Assembly (NCBI RefSeq): GCF_025919725.1
Contig: NZ_CP081495.1
Span: forward strand, 2,604,001-2,668,000
DNA: 64,000 nucleotides
From: Flavobacterium agricola
GTDB lineage: Bacteria; Bacteroidota; Bacteroidia; Flavobacteriales; Flavobacteriaceae
Reading direction: 5' to 3'
The notes beneath the pieces are model-generated. The model searched no databases, was not told the DNA's origin, and worked only from the letters and a program-made list of their open reading frames with translations. Position 1 is the stretch's first letter. Each line of letters begins with the position of its first letter. A program made the position numbers and the translations under genes. Shown one piece after another: positions 16,992 through 26,531 of the stretch.

Positions 16992-18302
16992 CTATTTTCT
17001 TAAGTTTTCTAAAAAACGTACTACGCCGGCATGGGTTACCGTTTCGGTTTCAAAATGCTTAATGGCTTTTTTTTTTTCGGTTTCAGTTGCTTCAAACTGA
17101 TTTAAAATATTCATTAAATGCATTTTCATGTGCCCTTGCTGAATTCCGGTTGTAGTTAACGAATTAAGCGCGGCAAAGTTTTGTGCTAAACCAGCAACTG
17201 CAATTATTTCCATCAATTCTTTAGCATTTGGTTTGCCTAAAATTTCTAAAGCAATTTTTACCATAGGGTGTAAAGAAGTTAATCCACCAACGGTTCCTAA
17301 AGCTAATGGAATATCCATCCAAAATGTAAAAATTCCATTTTCTACGCTGGCATGCGAAAGGCTGCTGTACATGCCGTTTTTAGCTGCATAAGCATGTGCT
17401 CCGGCTTCAATAGCTCTAAAATCATTACCGGTAGCAATTACAACCGCATCCACTCCGTTCATAATTCCTTTATTGTGGGTTACCGCGCGGTAGGTTTCTA
17501 CTTCGGCAATTTTTACTGCGTTTACAAATTTCTCTGCATATTCTTGCGGATTGCTGATTTTTTTATCGGCCAAATCTTCTACCGGGCACGAAACTTTAGC
17601 ACGAACCAAACAATTAGGCACATAATTGCTTAAAATGCTCATAATAATTTGAATGTTTTTTTCTTCTTCCGTAAAAGAAGTTTCTTGTTCGGCTAAAGCA
17701 ACCAACGTTTTGGCAAATTGCTCTAAGCAGGTATTTATAAAATTAGCACCCATGCTGTCAACTGTATTAAAAGTTGCATGCAATTGGTAGTAATTAGGTA
17801 ATTTGTGAGATTGATTTAGTAGTTGAATATCAATAATTCCCCCACTACGCTTTTGCATGTTTTGGGTAATATGCAACGTATCTTCAAAAAAACGTGATTT
17901 GTAGGTGTCAAACAACAATTCTAATTTATTAAAGGCACCATAAAAATTAAAATGTACCTGACCAATTTTTTCAGTATCGATTACTTGAGCCGTAAATCCG
18001 CCACGTTTTGCCCAAAATTTGGCTGCTTTACTTGCAGCGGCAACAACAGAACTTTCTTCAATGGCCATCGGAATGGTGTATGTTTTGCCGTTAATTAAAA
18101 AGTTGGGTGCAATACCAATTGGTAAGTAATAATTAGAAATAGTATTTTCTATAAATTCATCATGCAGGTTTTGTAACTGCAAATCTGAGTTCCAATATTT
18201 TTTTAAGGTTGCAATACCATCTTCAGGATTACTGAAATGTTGTGTGGCAAGCCATTCAATTTTTTCTTCTTTCGATAATTTAGAGAAACCGTTTATTGAC
18301 AT
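16992..18302 (-). CDS. Hydroxymethylglutaryl-CoA reductase, class II type
   Basis: A 436-residue enzyme from ATG 18300-18302, chosen because MSINGFSKLSKEEK is the normal family start. Visible motifs are DSMGANFINT near residue 185, HNKGIMNGVDAV near 275 and ALGTVGG near 335. It interconverts HMG-CoA and mevalonate. Class II enzymes are often called degradative, but in Bacteroidota they supply isoprenoid synthesis. It is co-directional with the GYDIA kinase, and a TATCTTTG element lies just upstream. Confidence 0.93.
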   Translation of the reverse strand: MSINGFSKLSKEEKIEWLATQHFSNPEDGIATLKKYWNSDLQLQNLHDEFIENTISNYYLPIGIAPNFLINGKTYTIPMAIEESSVVAAASKAAKFWAKRGGFTAQVIDTEKIGQVHFNFYGAFNKLELLFDTYKSRFFEDTLHITQNMQKRSGGIIDIQLLNQSHKLPNYYQLHATFNTVDSMGANFINTCLEQFAKTLVALAEQETSFTEEEKNIQIIMSILSNYVPNCLVRAKVSCPVEDLADKKISNPQEYAEKFVNAVKIAEVETYRAVTHNKGIMNGVDAVVIATGNDFRAIEAGAHAYAAKNGMYSSLSHASVENGIFTFWMDIPLALGTVGGLTSLHPMVKIALEILGKPNAKELMEIIAVAGLAQNFAALNSLTTTGIQQGHMKMHLMNILNQFEATETEKKKAIKHFETETVTHAGVVRFLENLRK

Positions 18303-18317
18303 TTTGTATTTTTTTAG

Positions 18318-18325
18318 CAAAGATA
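18318..18325 (-). promoter_or_regulatory. Promoter -7 element for the HMG-CoA reductase unit
   Basis: CAAAGATA on the + strand reads TATCTTTG on the minus strand, 15 bases before the ATG. The match to TAnnTTTG is exact. No -33 TTG at 17-23 bases. Confidence 0.55.
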
Positions 18326-18498
18326 ACTAAATATACATGTTTTTAGTTTTGAAATTCAATAATCAGAAAAGGTTAAAATGTAAGATTTTAAGTAAGAAAT
18401 GTTTTTAGTAGATTATTTTTTTTATTTTTAGCCATTCGTTTTTAGAACATTACCTCAATTTTGTATTCAAATAAAAAAACTATAAAAAAAACCCCACT

Positions 18499-20667
18499 AT
18501 GCGTCAAACTATTTTTATTTTTATTGCTTTACTAACAAGCTATTTTAGCTTGGCACAGCAGCAAATTACTTTAGAAGAAATTTGGTCTGGTCAGTTTAGC
18601 AACAAACGTTTAAATGCGATTAACTCGTTAAACAACAGCAACGAATATGCTGTTTTAGAATATGATCGTGGTACAAACAGTGCAAATATTACTTTGTACG
18701 ATTTTGTAAACCAACAACCCACACGTACCGCTTTTTCTGGTAAAGATGTGCCAGAAATTAAAGGATTACATTCTTACACATTTGATAAGGCAGAAAAGCA
18801 ATTGCTTTTAGCAAGGAATTCTAAACCTATTTTCAGACGTTCATCAACCGCGTTGTTTTATGTGTACAACATTGCAACTAAAAAACTTACTCCGGTAGCT
18901 AATTATCCCATTCAAGAACCAACTTTTTCTAACGACGGAAAAAAGGTAGCTTACGTATATCAAAACAATATTTATATTTTTGACGTTGCATCACAACAAC
19001 GTACGCAAGTTACTACGGACGGAAAAGTTAACGAAGTAATTAACGGGGTTACCGATTGGGTTTATGAAGAAGAATTTGGTTTTGTGCGTGCTTTTGATTG
19101 GAGCGCTGACGATACCTATTTGGCTTACATTCGTTTTGATGAAACCGATGTGCCACGTTTTTCTATGGATATGTTTAACCAACAACTTTATCCGTCGCAA
19201 CACGTTTTTAAATACCCAAAAGCGGGCGAAAAAAATGCAGATGTATCTTTACACATTTATCAAGTAAACGATAAAAAAACAACCAATATCAACTTATCTC
19301 AATATCATGATTTTTACATTGCACGCATGCAATGGACAAATGATAATAACATTTTATCTGCTCAGGTTTTAAATCGCCATCAAAACAATTTAGATTTATT
19401 ATTTGTTGATGCTAAAACAGGCACAACAAAAGTTGTTTTAAACGAAACGGATAAAGCTTATGTTGATGTTACGGATGATTTAACTTTTTTAGCTGATAAT
19501 AGCTTTATTTGGACCAGCGAAAAAAACGGCTACAACCATATTTATCATTACGATAAAAACGGAAAGCTAAAAAAACAGTTAACCAATGGCAAATGGGATG
19601 TAACCAAATATTACGGGTACAATCCAAAATCACAAACTATTTACTACCAATCGGTAGAAAACGGATCTACCAACCGCGATGTTTATAGCGTTGGTTTAAA
19701 TGGAAAAAACAAAAAGCGTTTGTCTAAAAAAGCCGGAACCAACAACGCAACGTTTAGCCCGGATTTTGAAAACTTTATCTTATCGTATTCATCGGCACAA
19801 AATGCGCCAGAATGGGTAATGGTTGAAACAAAAACTACAAACCCAATTAAAACCTTAGTAGAAAATTCTGCTTTAGAAAATAAATTGGCTGCTTATAATT
19901 TACCAAAAAAAGAATTTTTTGAGGTAGAAACCGAATCAGGAAACAAATTAAATGCTTGGATGATTAAACCTGCTGATTTTGATCCGAATAAAGAATATCC
20001 GGTTTTTATGTACCAATATTCCGGACCAGGTTCACAACAAGTTGCAAATACATGGAATTCTACTAACGATTATTGGTTTATGATGTTGGCACAAAACGGT
20101 TATATTGTTGCTTGTGTTGATGGGCGTGGAACTGGTTTTAAAGGTGCGGATTTTAAAAAATCGACTTATTTAGAATTAGGAAAATTAGAAGTACAAGACC
20201 AAATCGAGGCAGCTAAAGCTTTAGGTAAATTACCTTATGTAGATGCCAATCGTTTCGGAATTTTTGGTTGGTCGTACGGTGGTTTCATGTCATCTAACGT
20301 TTTATTTCAAGGCAATGATGTGTTTAAAATGGCTATTGCTGTTGCTCCGGTAACATCATGGCGCTATTATGATTCTATTTATACCGAACGTTACATGCGC
20401 ACGCCGCAAGAAAATGCTTCGGGGTACGATAACAATTCACCAATTAACCACGTAGATAAGTTAAAAGGTAAATTTTTACTAGTACACGGAACGGCAGATG
20501 ATAATGTGCACGCACAAAATGCATACGAAATGGTAGAAGCCTTAGTTCAAGCCAATAAACAATTTGATTGGGCCATGTATCCAGATAAAAATCATGGCAT
20601 TTATGGCGGAAATACACGTTTGCACTTATACCAAAAGATGACAGATTACATAAAAGATAATTTATAA
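18499..20667 (+). CDS. Dipeptidyl peptidase IV (S9B)
   Basis: A 722-residue exported serine peptidase that removes X-Pro or X-Ala dipeptides from peptide N-termini. It has a signal peptide (first 19 residues, ending SLAQ), an eight-bladed propeller in the N-terminal two thirds with the glutamate-containing WVYEEEFGF segment near residue 190, and a C-terminal hydrolase domain. The catalytic triad is Ser592 in GWSYGG, Asp at 667/668 in GTADDNVH, and His699 in KNHGIYGG. It lies upstream of three peptide transporters, and a terminator follows. Confidence 0.93.
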   Translation: MRQTIFIFIALLTSYFSLAQQQITLEEIWSGQFSNKRLNAINSLNNSNEYAVLEYDRGTNSANITLYDFVNQQPTRTAFSGKDVPEIKGLHSYTFDKAEKQLLLARNSKPIFRRSSTALFYVYNIATKKLTPVANYPIQEPTFSNDGKKVAYVYQNNIYIFDVASQQRTQVTTDGKVNEVINGVTDWVYEEEFGFVRAFDWSADDTYLAYIRFDETDVPRFSMDMFNQQLYPSQHVFKYPKAGEKNADVSLHIYQVNDKKTTNINLSQYHDFYIARMQWTNDNNILSAQVLNRHQNNLDLLFVDAKTGTTKVVLNETDKAYVDVTDDLTFLADNSFIWTSEKNGYNHIYHYDKNGKLKKQLTNGKWDVTKYYGYNPKSQTIYYQSVENGSTNRDVYSVGLNGKNKKRLSKKAGTNNATFSPDFENFILSYSSAQNAPEWVMVETKTTNPIKTLVENSALENKLAAYNLPKKEFFEVETESGNKLNAWMIKPADFDPNKEYPVFMYQYSGPGSQQVANTWNSTNDYWFMMLAQNGYIVACVDGRGTGFKGADFKKSTYLELGKLEVQDQIEAAKALGKLPYVDANRFGIFGWSYGGFMSSNVLFQGNDVFKMAIAVAPVTSWRYYDSIYTERYMRTPQENASGYDNNSPINHVDKLKGKFLLVHGTADDNVHAQNAYEMVEALVQANKQFDWAMYPDKNHGIYGGNTRLHLYQKMTDYIKDNL

Positions 20668-20675
20668 TTTTATAT

Positions 20676-20714
20676 AAAAAGCTCTCTCTAAGTATTAGTT
20701 GAGAGCTTTTTTTT
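20676..20714 (+). terminator. Terminator of the DPP IV gene
   Basis: AAAAAGCTCTC (20676-20686) and GAGAGCTTTTT (20701-20711) pair around a 14-base loop, followed by a T run to 20714. Confidence 0.85.
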
Positions 20715-20769
20715 GTTAGAATGGTATTATAGCTAAACTTGAGTTACTTTTAATTTTAGCATTAAAAAA

Positions 20770-20799
20770 TTGTTAAGTTCCTTTTTTTTAGTAAATTTC
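20770..20799 (+). promoter_or_regulatory. Candidate promoter for the first POT gene
   Basis: TTG at 20770-20772, then 19 bases, then TAAATTTC, which differs from TAnnTTTG only in its last base. It sits 80 bases before the ATG. Confidence 0.45.
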
Positions 20800-20879
20800 C
20801 GACACCAAAAAAATAGCTTTTCTAAAAAGCAAACAAAAAACTGTACATTAAACTTCAACAATAACATAAATTTTTAACA

Positions 20880-22364
20880 ATGAGTAATAAAATTACTTTA
20901 GAACAAATTCAGAATTTCGAAGGGAAATATCCTAAGCAATTGTGGTATTTGTTTTTAGTAGAAATGTGGGAACGTTTCTGTTTTTACGGCATGCGTGGTG
21001 TTTTGGCCATTTTTATGGTAGATATGCTATTGCTTTCTAATAAAGAAGCCAATTTAAAATACGGTGCCATTCAGGCCTTTGTTTACGCTTTTACCTTTAT
21101 TGGTGGAGTTTTTGCTGACAAAATTTTAGGTTTCAAAAAATCTTTAGTTTTTGGCGGTATTGTTATGATATTAGGAAACTTGTTAATAGGTATTAATCCA
21201 GAACAATTTTTTTATTACGGAATTGTATTAACCATTATTGGTACCGGATTCTTTAAACCAAATATTTCATCAATGGTGGGTGAATTGTATAAAGAAGGAG
21301 ATCCACGTCGTGATGCTGGTTTCAGTTTGTTTTATTCAGGTATTAATATTGGTGCTTTATTAGGTGGTGCTTTATGTGTGTACTTAGGTAAATTTCACGG
21401 TTGGAACTTAGCATTTTTAGCTGCATCTTTTGTAATGGTAATTGGGGTTGTACTTTTCTTAGCCATCCAAAAACAATTAGGACCAATTGGTAACTCTCCA
21501 TTATTACACTTAGAACCAAAAAAACGTTCAACTCGCGAAATTGCTGTTTACGTAGGTTCTTTTCTATGTATTCCACTAATTTATGCCATGATTAAAAATA
21601 CCGAGTACACCGATTACTTTATGTACACGATTGGGCCGGTTGCTTTAATTTACTTTTTTTATGAGTTAACAAAACAAAAAAGCGAAGCAGTTAAGAAAAA
21701 ATTAATCGCGGCTTTATTATTTATTTTATTTGCCATTATCTTCTTTGCGTTTTTCGAACAAAGTGGTGGTTCATTAGCTTTATTTGCTAAAGATAACTTA
21801 AATGATAAATTGTTGTTCTTCACTATAGATCCAAACATTGTAAATAACATTTCAAATGCCTTTTTCGTAATTTTATTTGCACCAATAGTTGGATTAATTT
21901 GGGTAGCTTTAAGTAAAAAGAAACTAGAACCAAATACTGTGGTAAAATTCGGATTCGGATTTTTATTCTTAGCAGGTTCATTCTTTATTTTATATGCAAC
22001 TAAGTTTTTTGCTGGTCCAGACGGAATCACATCATTAAACGTATTTACATCTGCTTATTTAATTATGACTTTAGGAGAATTGTGTTTATCTCCAATTGGT
22101 TTATCAATCATTACCAAATTATCTCCAAACCGTTTAGTGGGAATGATGATGGGGTTATGGTTTTTAGCAAGTGCGTACGGACAATATGTTGCTGGTTTAT
22201 TAGGTGCAGGTATGTCATCACCAAGTGAAAGTGCAACCAACCTACAAAAATTAGATTTGTACACCGAAGGATATTTTCAATTAGCGGTTTACGCATTAAT
22301 TGCTGGAGTATTATTAATTGTTATTTCTCCTATAATTCGCAAATTAATGCAAGAAGTAAAATAA
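20880..22364 (+). CDS. POT-family peptide transporter 1
   Basis: A 494-residue proton-coupled oligopeptide transporter (MFS, POT/PTR2) of 12-14 spans. The ExxER proton-coupling motif is in EMWERFCFYGMRG near residue 30, and the PTR2 signature FFKPNISSMVGELY is near residue 125. Such carriers import di- and tripeptides with broad specificity. It is the first of three consecutive, non-identical POT genes downstream of the dipeptide-producing DPP IV. A hairpin terminator separates it from the second. Confidence 0.93.
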   Translation: MSNKITLEQIQNFEGKYPKQLWYLFLVEMWERFCFYGMRGVLAIFMVDMLLLSNKEANLKYGAIQAFVYAFTFIGGVFADKILGFKKSLVFGGIVMILGNLLIGINPEQFFYYGIVLTIIGTGFFKPNISSMVGELYKEGDPRRDAGFSLFYSGINIGALLGGALCVYLGKFHGWNLAFLAASFVMVIGVVLFLAIQKQLGPIGNSPLLHLEPKKRSTREIAVYVGSFLCIPLIYAMIKNTEYTDYFMYTIGPVALIYFFYELTKQKSEAVKKKLIAALLFILFAIIFFAFFEQSGGSLALFAKDNLNDKLLFFTIDPNIVNNISNAFFVILFAPIVGLIWVALSKKKLEPNTVVKFGFGFLFLAGSFFILYATKFFAGPDGITSLNVFTSAYLIMTLGELCLSPIGLSIITKLSPNRLVGMMMGLWFLASAYGQYVAGLLGAGMSSPSESATNLQKLDLYTEGYFQLAVYALIAGVLLIVISPIIRKLMQEVK

Positions 22365-22385
22365 GATTTCTTAGTATATTTGTTT

Positions 22386-22417
22386 AAAAGCGACTGAAAG
22401 GTCGCTTTTAATTTTTT
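22386..22417 (+). terminator. Terminator between POT 1 and POT 2
   Basis: AAAAGCGAC (22386-22394) pairs with GTCGCTTTT (22401-22409) around a six-base loop, then six T. It lies 13 bases before the next ATG, so POT 2 expression must depend on read-through or on a promoter overlapping this hairpin. Confidence 0.8.
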
Positions 22418-22429
22418 AAACGTTTATTT

Positions 22430-24061
22430 ATGTTAACAAATTTAAAAGGCATGTTTGCCACGGTTAGCTCATTTAACAAAAACTTCTGGGTTGGAAGTTT
22501 TATGGAGCTAATGGAACGCTGGGCTTGGTACGGTATTTATACGCTTTTCGGACTTTATTTGGTAGGTTCTACCGATATGGGCGGATTAGGTTTTGATCAC
22601 GTACAAAAAGGAAGCATTATGGGAAACATTGTAGGAATTTTATATTTCTTGCCGTTGTTTTTTGGGGTTATAGCCGACCGCATTGGTTATAAAATATCTC
22701 TAGCCATTGCTTTTATAATTATGATTTGTGGGTATTATTTGCTAGGTCAAGTAACATCTTATGGCAATGTATATTTAGTTTTCTTACTTGTTGCAATTGG
22801 TGCAGCTTTTTTTAAGCCCGTAGCGTCTGCAATTATTGCACGTAATACTGACGAAAGAACCGGAACCATGGGCTTCGGTATTTTTTATATGATGGTTAAT
22901 ATTGGTGGATTTATTGGTCCTGCTATGTCATCAGGTTTGCGTACAACCTACGGTTGGAAAATTATTTTTATTCAAGCAGCGGCTGTTATTGCAATCAACT
23001 TAGTGGTTTTACTATTGTTTTATAAAGAACCTAAAGTTAAAAAACCAAAAGAATCTGCTGGCAAAGCTATTTTGAATTCGATTAAAGGAATTTACGAAGC
23101 TTTAAAAGATGTTCGCTTAGGTATTTTGTTAATTTTAATGATTGGCTTCTGGACTATGTTTAATCAGTTATTTAATACCTTACCAAACTTTATTGAAGAT
23201 TGGGTAAACTCAGCTGTATTAAGTAATTGGCTGAATCAAAATCTTCCTTTTTTAGGTACCTTATTAACGCAAGACGGGCAAGTTAAGCCAGAGTGGTTTA
23301 CCAATATCGATTCGTTAATGATTATTTTATTACAGGTTCCGGTTTCGTTTGCTGTAATCAAAATGCGTCATATTAATGCTGTTATACGTGGGGCATTAAT
23401 TGCTTCTATTGGTATTGCCTTAACTTTTTATTCGGGTAACGTTTGGTTTACCATTATTGGGACCATGATTTTTGCAGTTGGAGAAATGATGTCAAGCCCA
23501 ACCGTATCTTCGTTTATTGCTTTAATTACGCCAAAAGGTAAAGAAGCTCTGTACCAAGGAACGTACTTTTTACCCGTTGCCGCAAGTTATTTTGCAACAA
23601 GTTTTATTTCTGGCGGATTGTACCAATCGTGGTCTGATAAATTATCATTACTTAAAAAAGAAATGGCAACTCGAAATATTGCGATGCCCGAGGTAGTAAC
23701 CAAAGAACAATTTATTGAAGAAGGAGCAAAAGCTTTAAATATGCCAATTGCAGCATTCGAAAAGCAATTTAATTTAAAAGCAGATGCTATTGATTGGCAA
23801 ACCGTTTCAACTTCTTTAAACGATTATGCATTGGCACATAATATTGATATTTCGCAAGTGCATTTACCGTTTTCAAAAAACGAATATTTTGCTTTAGCCG
23901 AACAAAAATTGCAAATGGGCCATTGGGAATTGACTGATATGTTATGGAATACATACAGCCCCAACAAAATTTGGTTCGTTATTTTTGCAATTGGAATTGT
24001 TTCGGTTGTGTCTTTAATAATTTATGACCGCGTGGTTGTAAGACCATTAGAAAAAAAGTAA
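22430..24061 (+). CDS. POT-family peptide transporter 2, with a soluble insertion
   Basis: A 543-residue POT carrier. The ExxER motif reads ELMERWAWYG near residue 25 and the PTR2 signature AFFKPVASAIIARNT near residue 125. It is divergent from its two neighbours and carries an unusual hydrophilic segment of about 100 residues (around 405-505, rich in E, K, N and Q) before the last span, which the neighbours lack. The function of the insertion is unknown. Peptide transport is inferred from the family. Confidence 0.9.
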   Translation: MLTNLKGMFATVSSFNKNFWVGSFMELMERWAWYGIYTLFGLYLVGSTDMGGLGFDHVQKGSIMGNIVGILYFLPLFFGVIADRIGYKISLAIAFIIMICGYYLLGQVTSYGNVYLVFLLVAIGAAFFKPVASAIIARNTDERTGTMGFGIFYMMVNIGGFIGPAMSSGLRTTYGWKIIFIQAAAVIAINLVVLLLFYKEPKVKKPKESAGKAILNSIKGIYEALKDVRLGILLILMIGFWTMFNQLFNTLPNFIEDWVNSAVLSNWLNQNLPFLGTLLTQDGQVKPEWFTNIDSLMIILLQVPVSFAVIKMRHINAVIRGALIASIGIALTFYSGNVWFTIIGTMIFAVGEMMSSPTVSSFIALITPKGKEALYQGTYFLPVAASYFATSFISGGLYQSWSDKLSLLKKEMATRNIAMPEVVTKEQFIEEGAKALNMPIAAFEKQFNLKADAIDWQTVSTSLNDYALAHNIDISQVHLPFSKNEYFALAEQKLQMGHWELTDMLWNTYSPNKIWFVIFAIGIVSVVSLIIYDRVVVRPLEKK

Positions 24062-24103
24062 AATAAAGTGCGAAAATTTTTATTTACTATAATTATAGCA
24101 GAT

Positions 24104-24148
24104 AAATTCTTATAAAAATTGACGCAATGTCTTTTTTTATAAGAATTT
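24104..24148 (+). terminator. AT-only inverted repeat, possible terminator or regulatory hairpin
   Basis: AAATTCTTATAAAAA (24104-24118) and TTTTTATAAGAATTT (24134-24148) are perfect 15-base arms around a 15-base loop, followed by GTTTTATTTT. Each arm holds only one G-C pair, so it is weak as a terminator for POT 2; a regulator-binding site for POT 3 is an alternative. Confidence 0.5.
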
Positions 24149-24198
24149 GTTTTATTTTAGCGAATCTCAAACTATACTTAATCAATTATTACTAACAA

Positions 24199-25962
24199 AT
24201 GAGTAACTCAGTTTCTAATCACAAGTTTTTAGATACAAAAGTTCTGGGGCATCCTTCTGGTCTTTTTGTATTGTTTTTTACTGAAATGTGGGAGCGTTTT
24301 TCGTTTTACGGAATGCGTGTTTTATTAATTCAGTTTTTAACAGCCCAAGTTATTTTTGGTGATTCATTTTCAGGTTGGGGATGGACAGCAGAACAAGCTG
24401 GTGCTTTATATGGTACGTATGCCATGATGCTTTATTTAACTCCAATTTTAGGAGGTATTATTGCTGACAAATATATGGGCTCACGTATGGCCGTAATTAT
24501 TGGTGCGCTTATTATGACGTTAGGTCACGCTGCCATGGCTATCGATTCACCAATTATGTTCTACATCGGTTTAGCCGGTTTAGTTATTGGTACAGGTTTC
24601 TTTAAACCAAACATGCCATCTATTTTAGGAGAAATGTACAAATCACTTCCAGATAAAAAAGACGGTGCATATACCATATTTTATATGGGCGTAAACGCAG
24701 GTGCCTTTTTTGGTATGATGCTTTGTGGTTATGTTGCAGAAACGCAAGGTTGGCATTACGGATTTGGATTAGCAGGTATTTTTATGTTATTAGGAACTAT
24801 TCAGTTCTGGGCTGCTAAACCGTTAATGGGTAACTTAGGTGTTTTAGAAAAAGACCAAAAAGATGCAGACAAAACTGAGGTTAAAAAAACCGAAGAAGAC
24901 GATGTTAAAAATCCATTTACAGTTACTGATATTGCTTTAATAGCTATTGTTGCAATAATTGGTTTCCTATACGCATTTAACGATCCGTTATCTAAAAACG
25001 GAATTATTGATATTTTTGCCTTTTTAGATACGTCAATTTTACGCGGACAAACCATTATGGTGCTAATAGCTTTGGTACTTTTTGTAGTGCTTATCGTTGG
25101 TCGTATTATGCGTTATCCTAAAGTTGTTCGCGATCGTATGTTTGCTGTAATCATGTTAGCATTCTTCTTAATTTTCTTCTTTATGAGTTTTGAGCAAGGA
25201 GCAACTTCATTAGTTTTAGTAGCACGTGATTATATTGACAGAAGTTTAGAGGGTAGTGCATTAACTATTTTTAATACGGTAAACACCTTATTAACTATTG
25301 TACCGTTGTTAATTATTACCTACATTTTATTTGCCTTAGCTAAAGCAACCTGGAAAACAATTGCTTTTTCAAACATTGTTTTACTTGTTTGTTTTGCTTT
25401 AATTTGGGCAGCTGCAATTTGGATGTTAAAAAATGAATATGCTAAAGAAACTTCAGAAATTACGGTTTCTTGGTTTTCAACTTTAAACTCATTCTTTATT
25501 ATTGCTTTTGCATCAACCGTTTCTAGATTGTGGGAATCTAAATACAATCCATCAGCTGCGTTTAAATACGGGTTTGGATTAATTTTAGTTGCAATCGGAT
25601 TCTTAATTTTAGCTTTAGGATCAAATAATATTAGTGACGGGGTTAAAATTCCAATGGTGTTTTTAATTTTAACTTACTTATTCCATACGTTAGGTGAATT
25701 ATTTATTTCTCCAGTTGGGTTATCATACGTTTCTAAATTAGTACCTGCAAAAATGCTTGCGTTTATGTTTGGTATGTGGTATTTAGCTATTGCTATTGCT
25801 CAAAAATTAGCTGCAATTGTTGGTGGTCAGGTAGAAACCATTCAAGAAAATTATTCGTTAAGCGGATTCTTCTATTTGCTTACGTTAATCCCTGCTGTTG
25901 CTGGGGTGCTTGTAATGCTTTTAAATCCGGTGATTAAAAAATATATGCACGGAATCAAATAA
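24199..25962 (+). CDS. POT-family peptide transporter 3
   Basis: A 587-residue POT carrier, the longest of the three. The ExxER motif is in EMWERFSFYGMRV near residue 33, and the PTR2 signature GFFKPNMPSILGEMY near residue 135. A charged cytosolic loop (about 215-240, KDQKDADKTEVKKTEEDD) lies between the two six-helix bundles. It resembles POT 1 more than POT 2. A strong terminator follows. Confidence 0.93.
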   Translation: MSNSVSNHKFLDTKVLGHPSGLFVLFFTEMWERFSFYGMRVLLIQFLTAQVIFGDSFSGWGWTAEQAGALYGTYAMMLYLTPILGGIIADKYMGSRMAVIIGALIMTLGHAAMAIDSPIMFYIGLAGLVIGTGFFKPNMPSILGEMYKSLPDKKDGAYTIFYMGVNAGAFFGMMLCGYVAETQGWHYGFGLAGIFMLLGTIQFWAAKPLMGNLGVLEKDQKDADKTEVKKTEEDDVKNPFTVTDIALIAIVAIIGFLYAFNDPLSKNGIIDIFAFLDTSILRGQTIMVLIALVLFVVLIVGRIMRYPKVVRDRMFAVIMLAFFLIFFFMSFEQGATSLVLVARDYIDRSLEGSALTIFNTVNTLLTIVPLLIITYILFALAKATWKTIAFSNIVLLVCFALIWAAAIWMLKNEYAKETSEITVSWFSTLNSFFIIAFASTVSRLWESKYNPSAAFKYGFGLILVAIGFLILALGSNNISDGVKIPMVFLILTYLFHTLGELFISPVGLSYVSKLVPAKMLAFMFGMWYLAIAIAQKLAAIVGGQVETIQENYSLSGFFYLLTLIPAVAGVLVMLLNPVIKKYMHGIK

Positions 25963-25965
25963 ATC

Positions 25966-26000
25966 AAAAAAAACCTTCTATTTTTATAGAAGGTTTTTTT
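25966..26000 (+). terminator. Terminator of POT 3
   Basis: ACCTTCTAT (25973-25981) pairs with ATAGAAGGT (25986-25994) around TTTT, with A and T tracts outside. Confidence 0.88.
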
Positions 26001-26067
26001 AAATAATTTTTCAAACTAACTTTTTGGTACTCTATTTGCTATAAGTTAGGTTTCTATTTTAACGCTT

Positions 26068-26529
26068 ATGAAGTTGAAATTTTTTATTGTATTTTTAGGG
26101 TTGCTTGTACAAACATCGTTTGCGCAAACAGCCAATTGGTACGAAGATGCGCATCAAGCAGTTGCTGCATCTAATAAAGCAAATAAACCGTTGCTTATAT
26201 TTTTTACTGGCAGCGATTGGTGTGGCTGGTGTAAACGCTTACAAAAAGAAGTTTTTAACACGCAAGAATTTAAAACTTGGGCGGATAAAAACGTTGTTTT
26301 ATTAGAACTTGATTTTCCACGCAAAAACAACCAACCAAAAAATATACAAATTCAAAATCAACAAATTCAGGCTGCATTTAGTATTCAAGGTTATCCAACG
26401 GTTTGGATTGTTACGCCAGAAGTTAATGATGGTAAAACCAATTTTGTACCTTTAGGTAGAACCGGATATGAAGCAGGCGGCGTTTCTAAATGGTTACTAA
26501 CAGCAAATTCAATTCTTAAAAATAAATAA
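26068..26529 (+). CDS. Exported thioredoxin-fold protein (WCGWCK)
   Basis: A 153-residue periplasmic protein with an N-terminal signal peptide (cleavage after SFAQ, residue 20) and a thioredoxin-like domain whose redox site is SDWCGWCK near residue 55. The cis-Pro loop is seen as QGYPTVWIV. This is the thioredoxin_7/DUF255-like subgroup, probably a disulfide reductase in the periplasm. It is two bases upstream of a second thioredoxin-like gene. Confidence 0.88.
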   Translation: MKLKFFIVFLGLLVQTSFAQTANWYEDAHQAVAASNKANKPLLIFFTGSDWCGWCKRLQKEVFNTQEFKTWADKNVVLLELDFPRKNNQPKNIQIQNQQIQAAFSIQGYPTVWIVTPEVNDGKTNFVPLGRTGYEAGGVSKWLLTANSILKNK

Positions 26530-26531
26530 TC

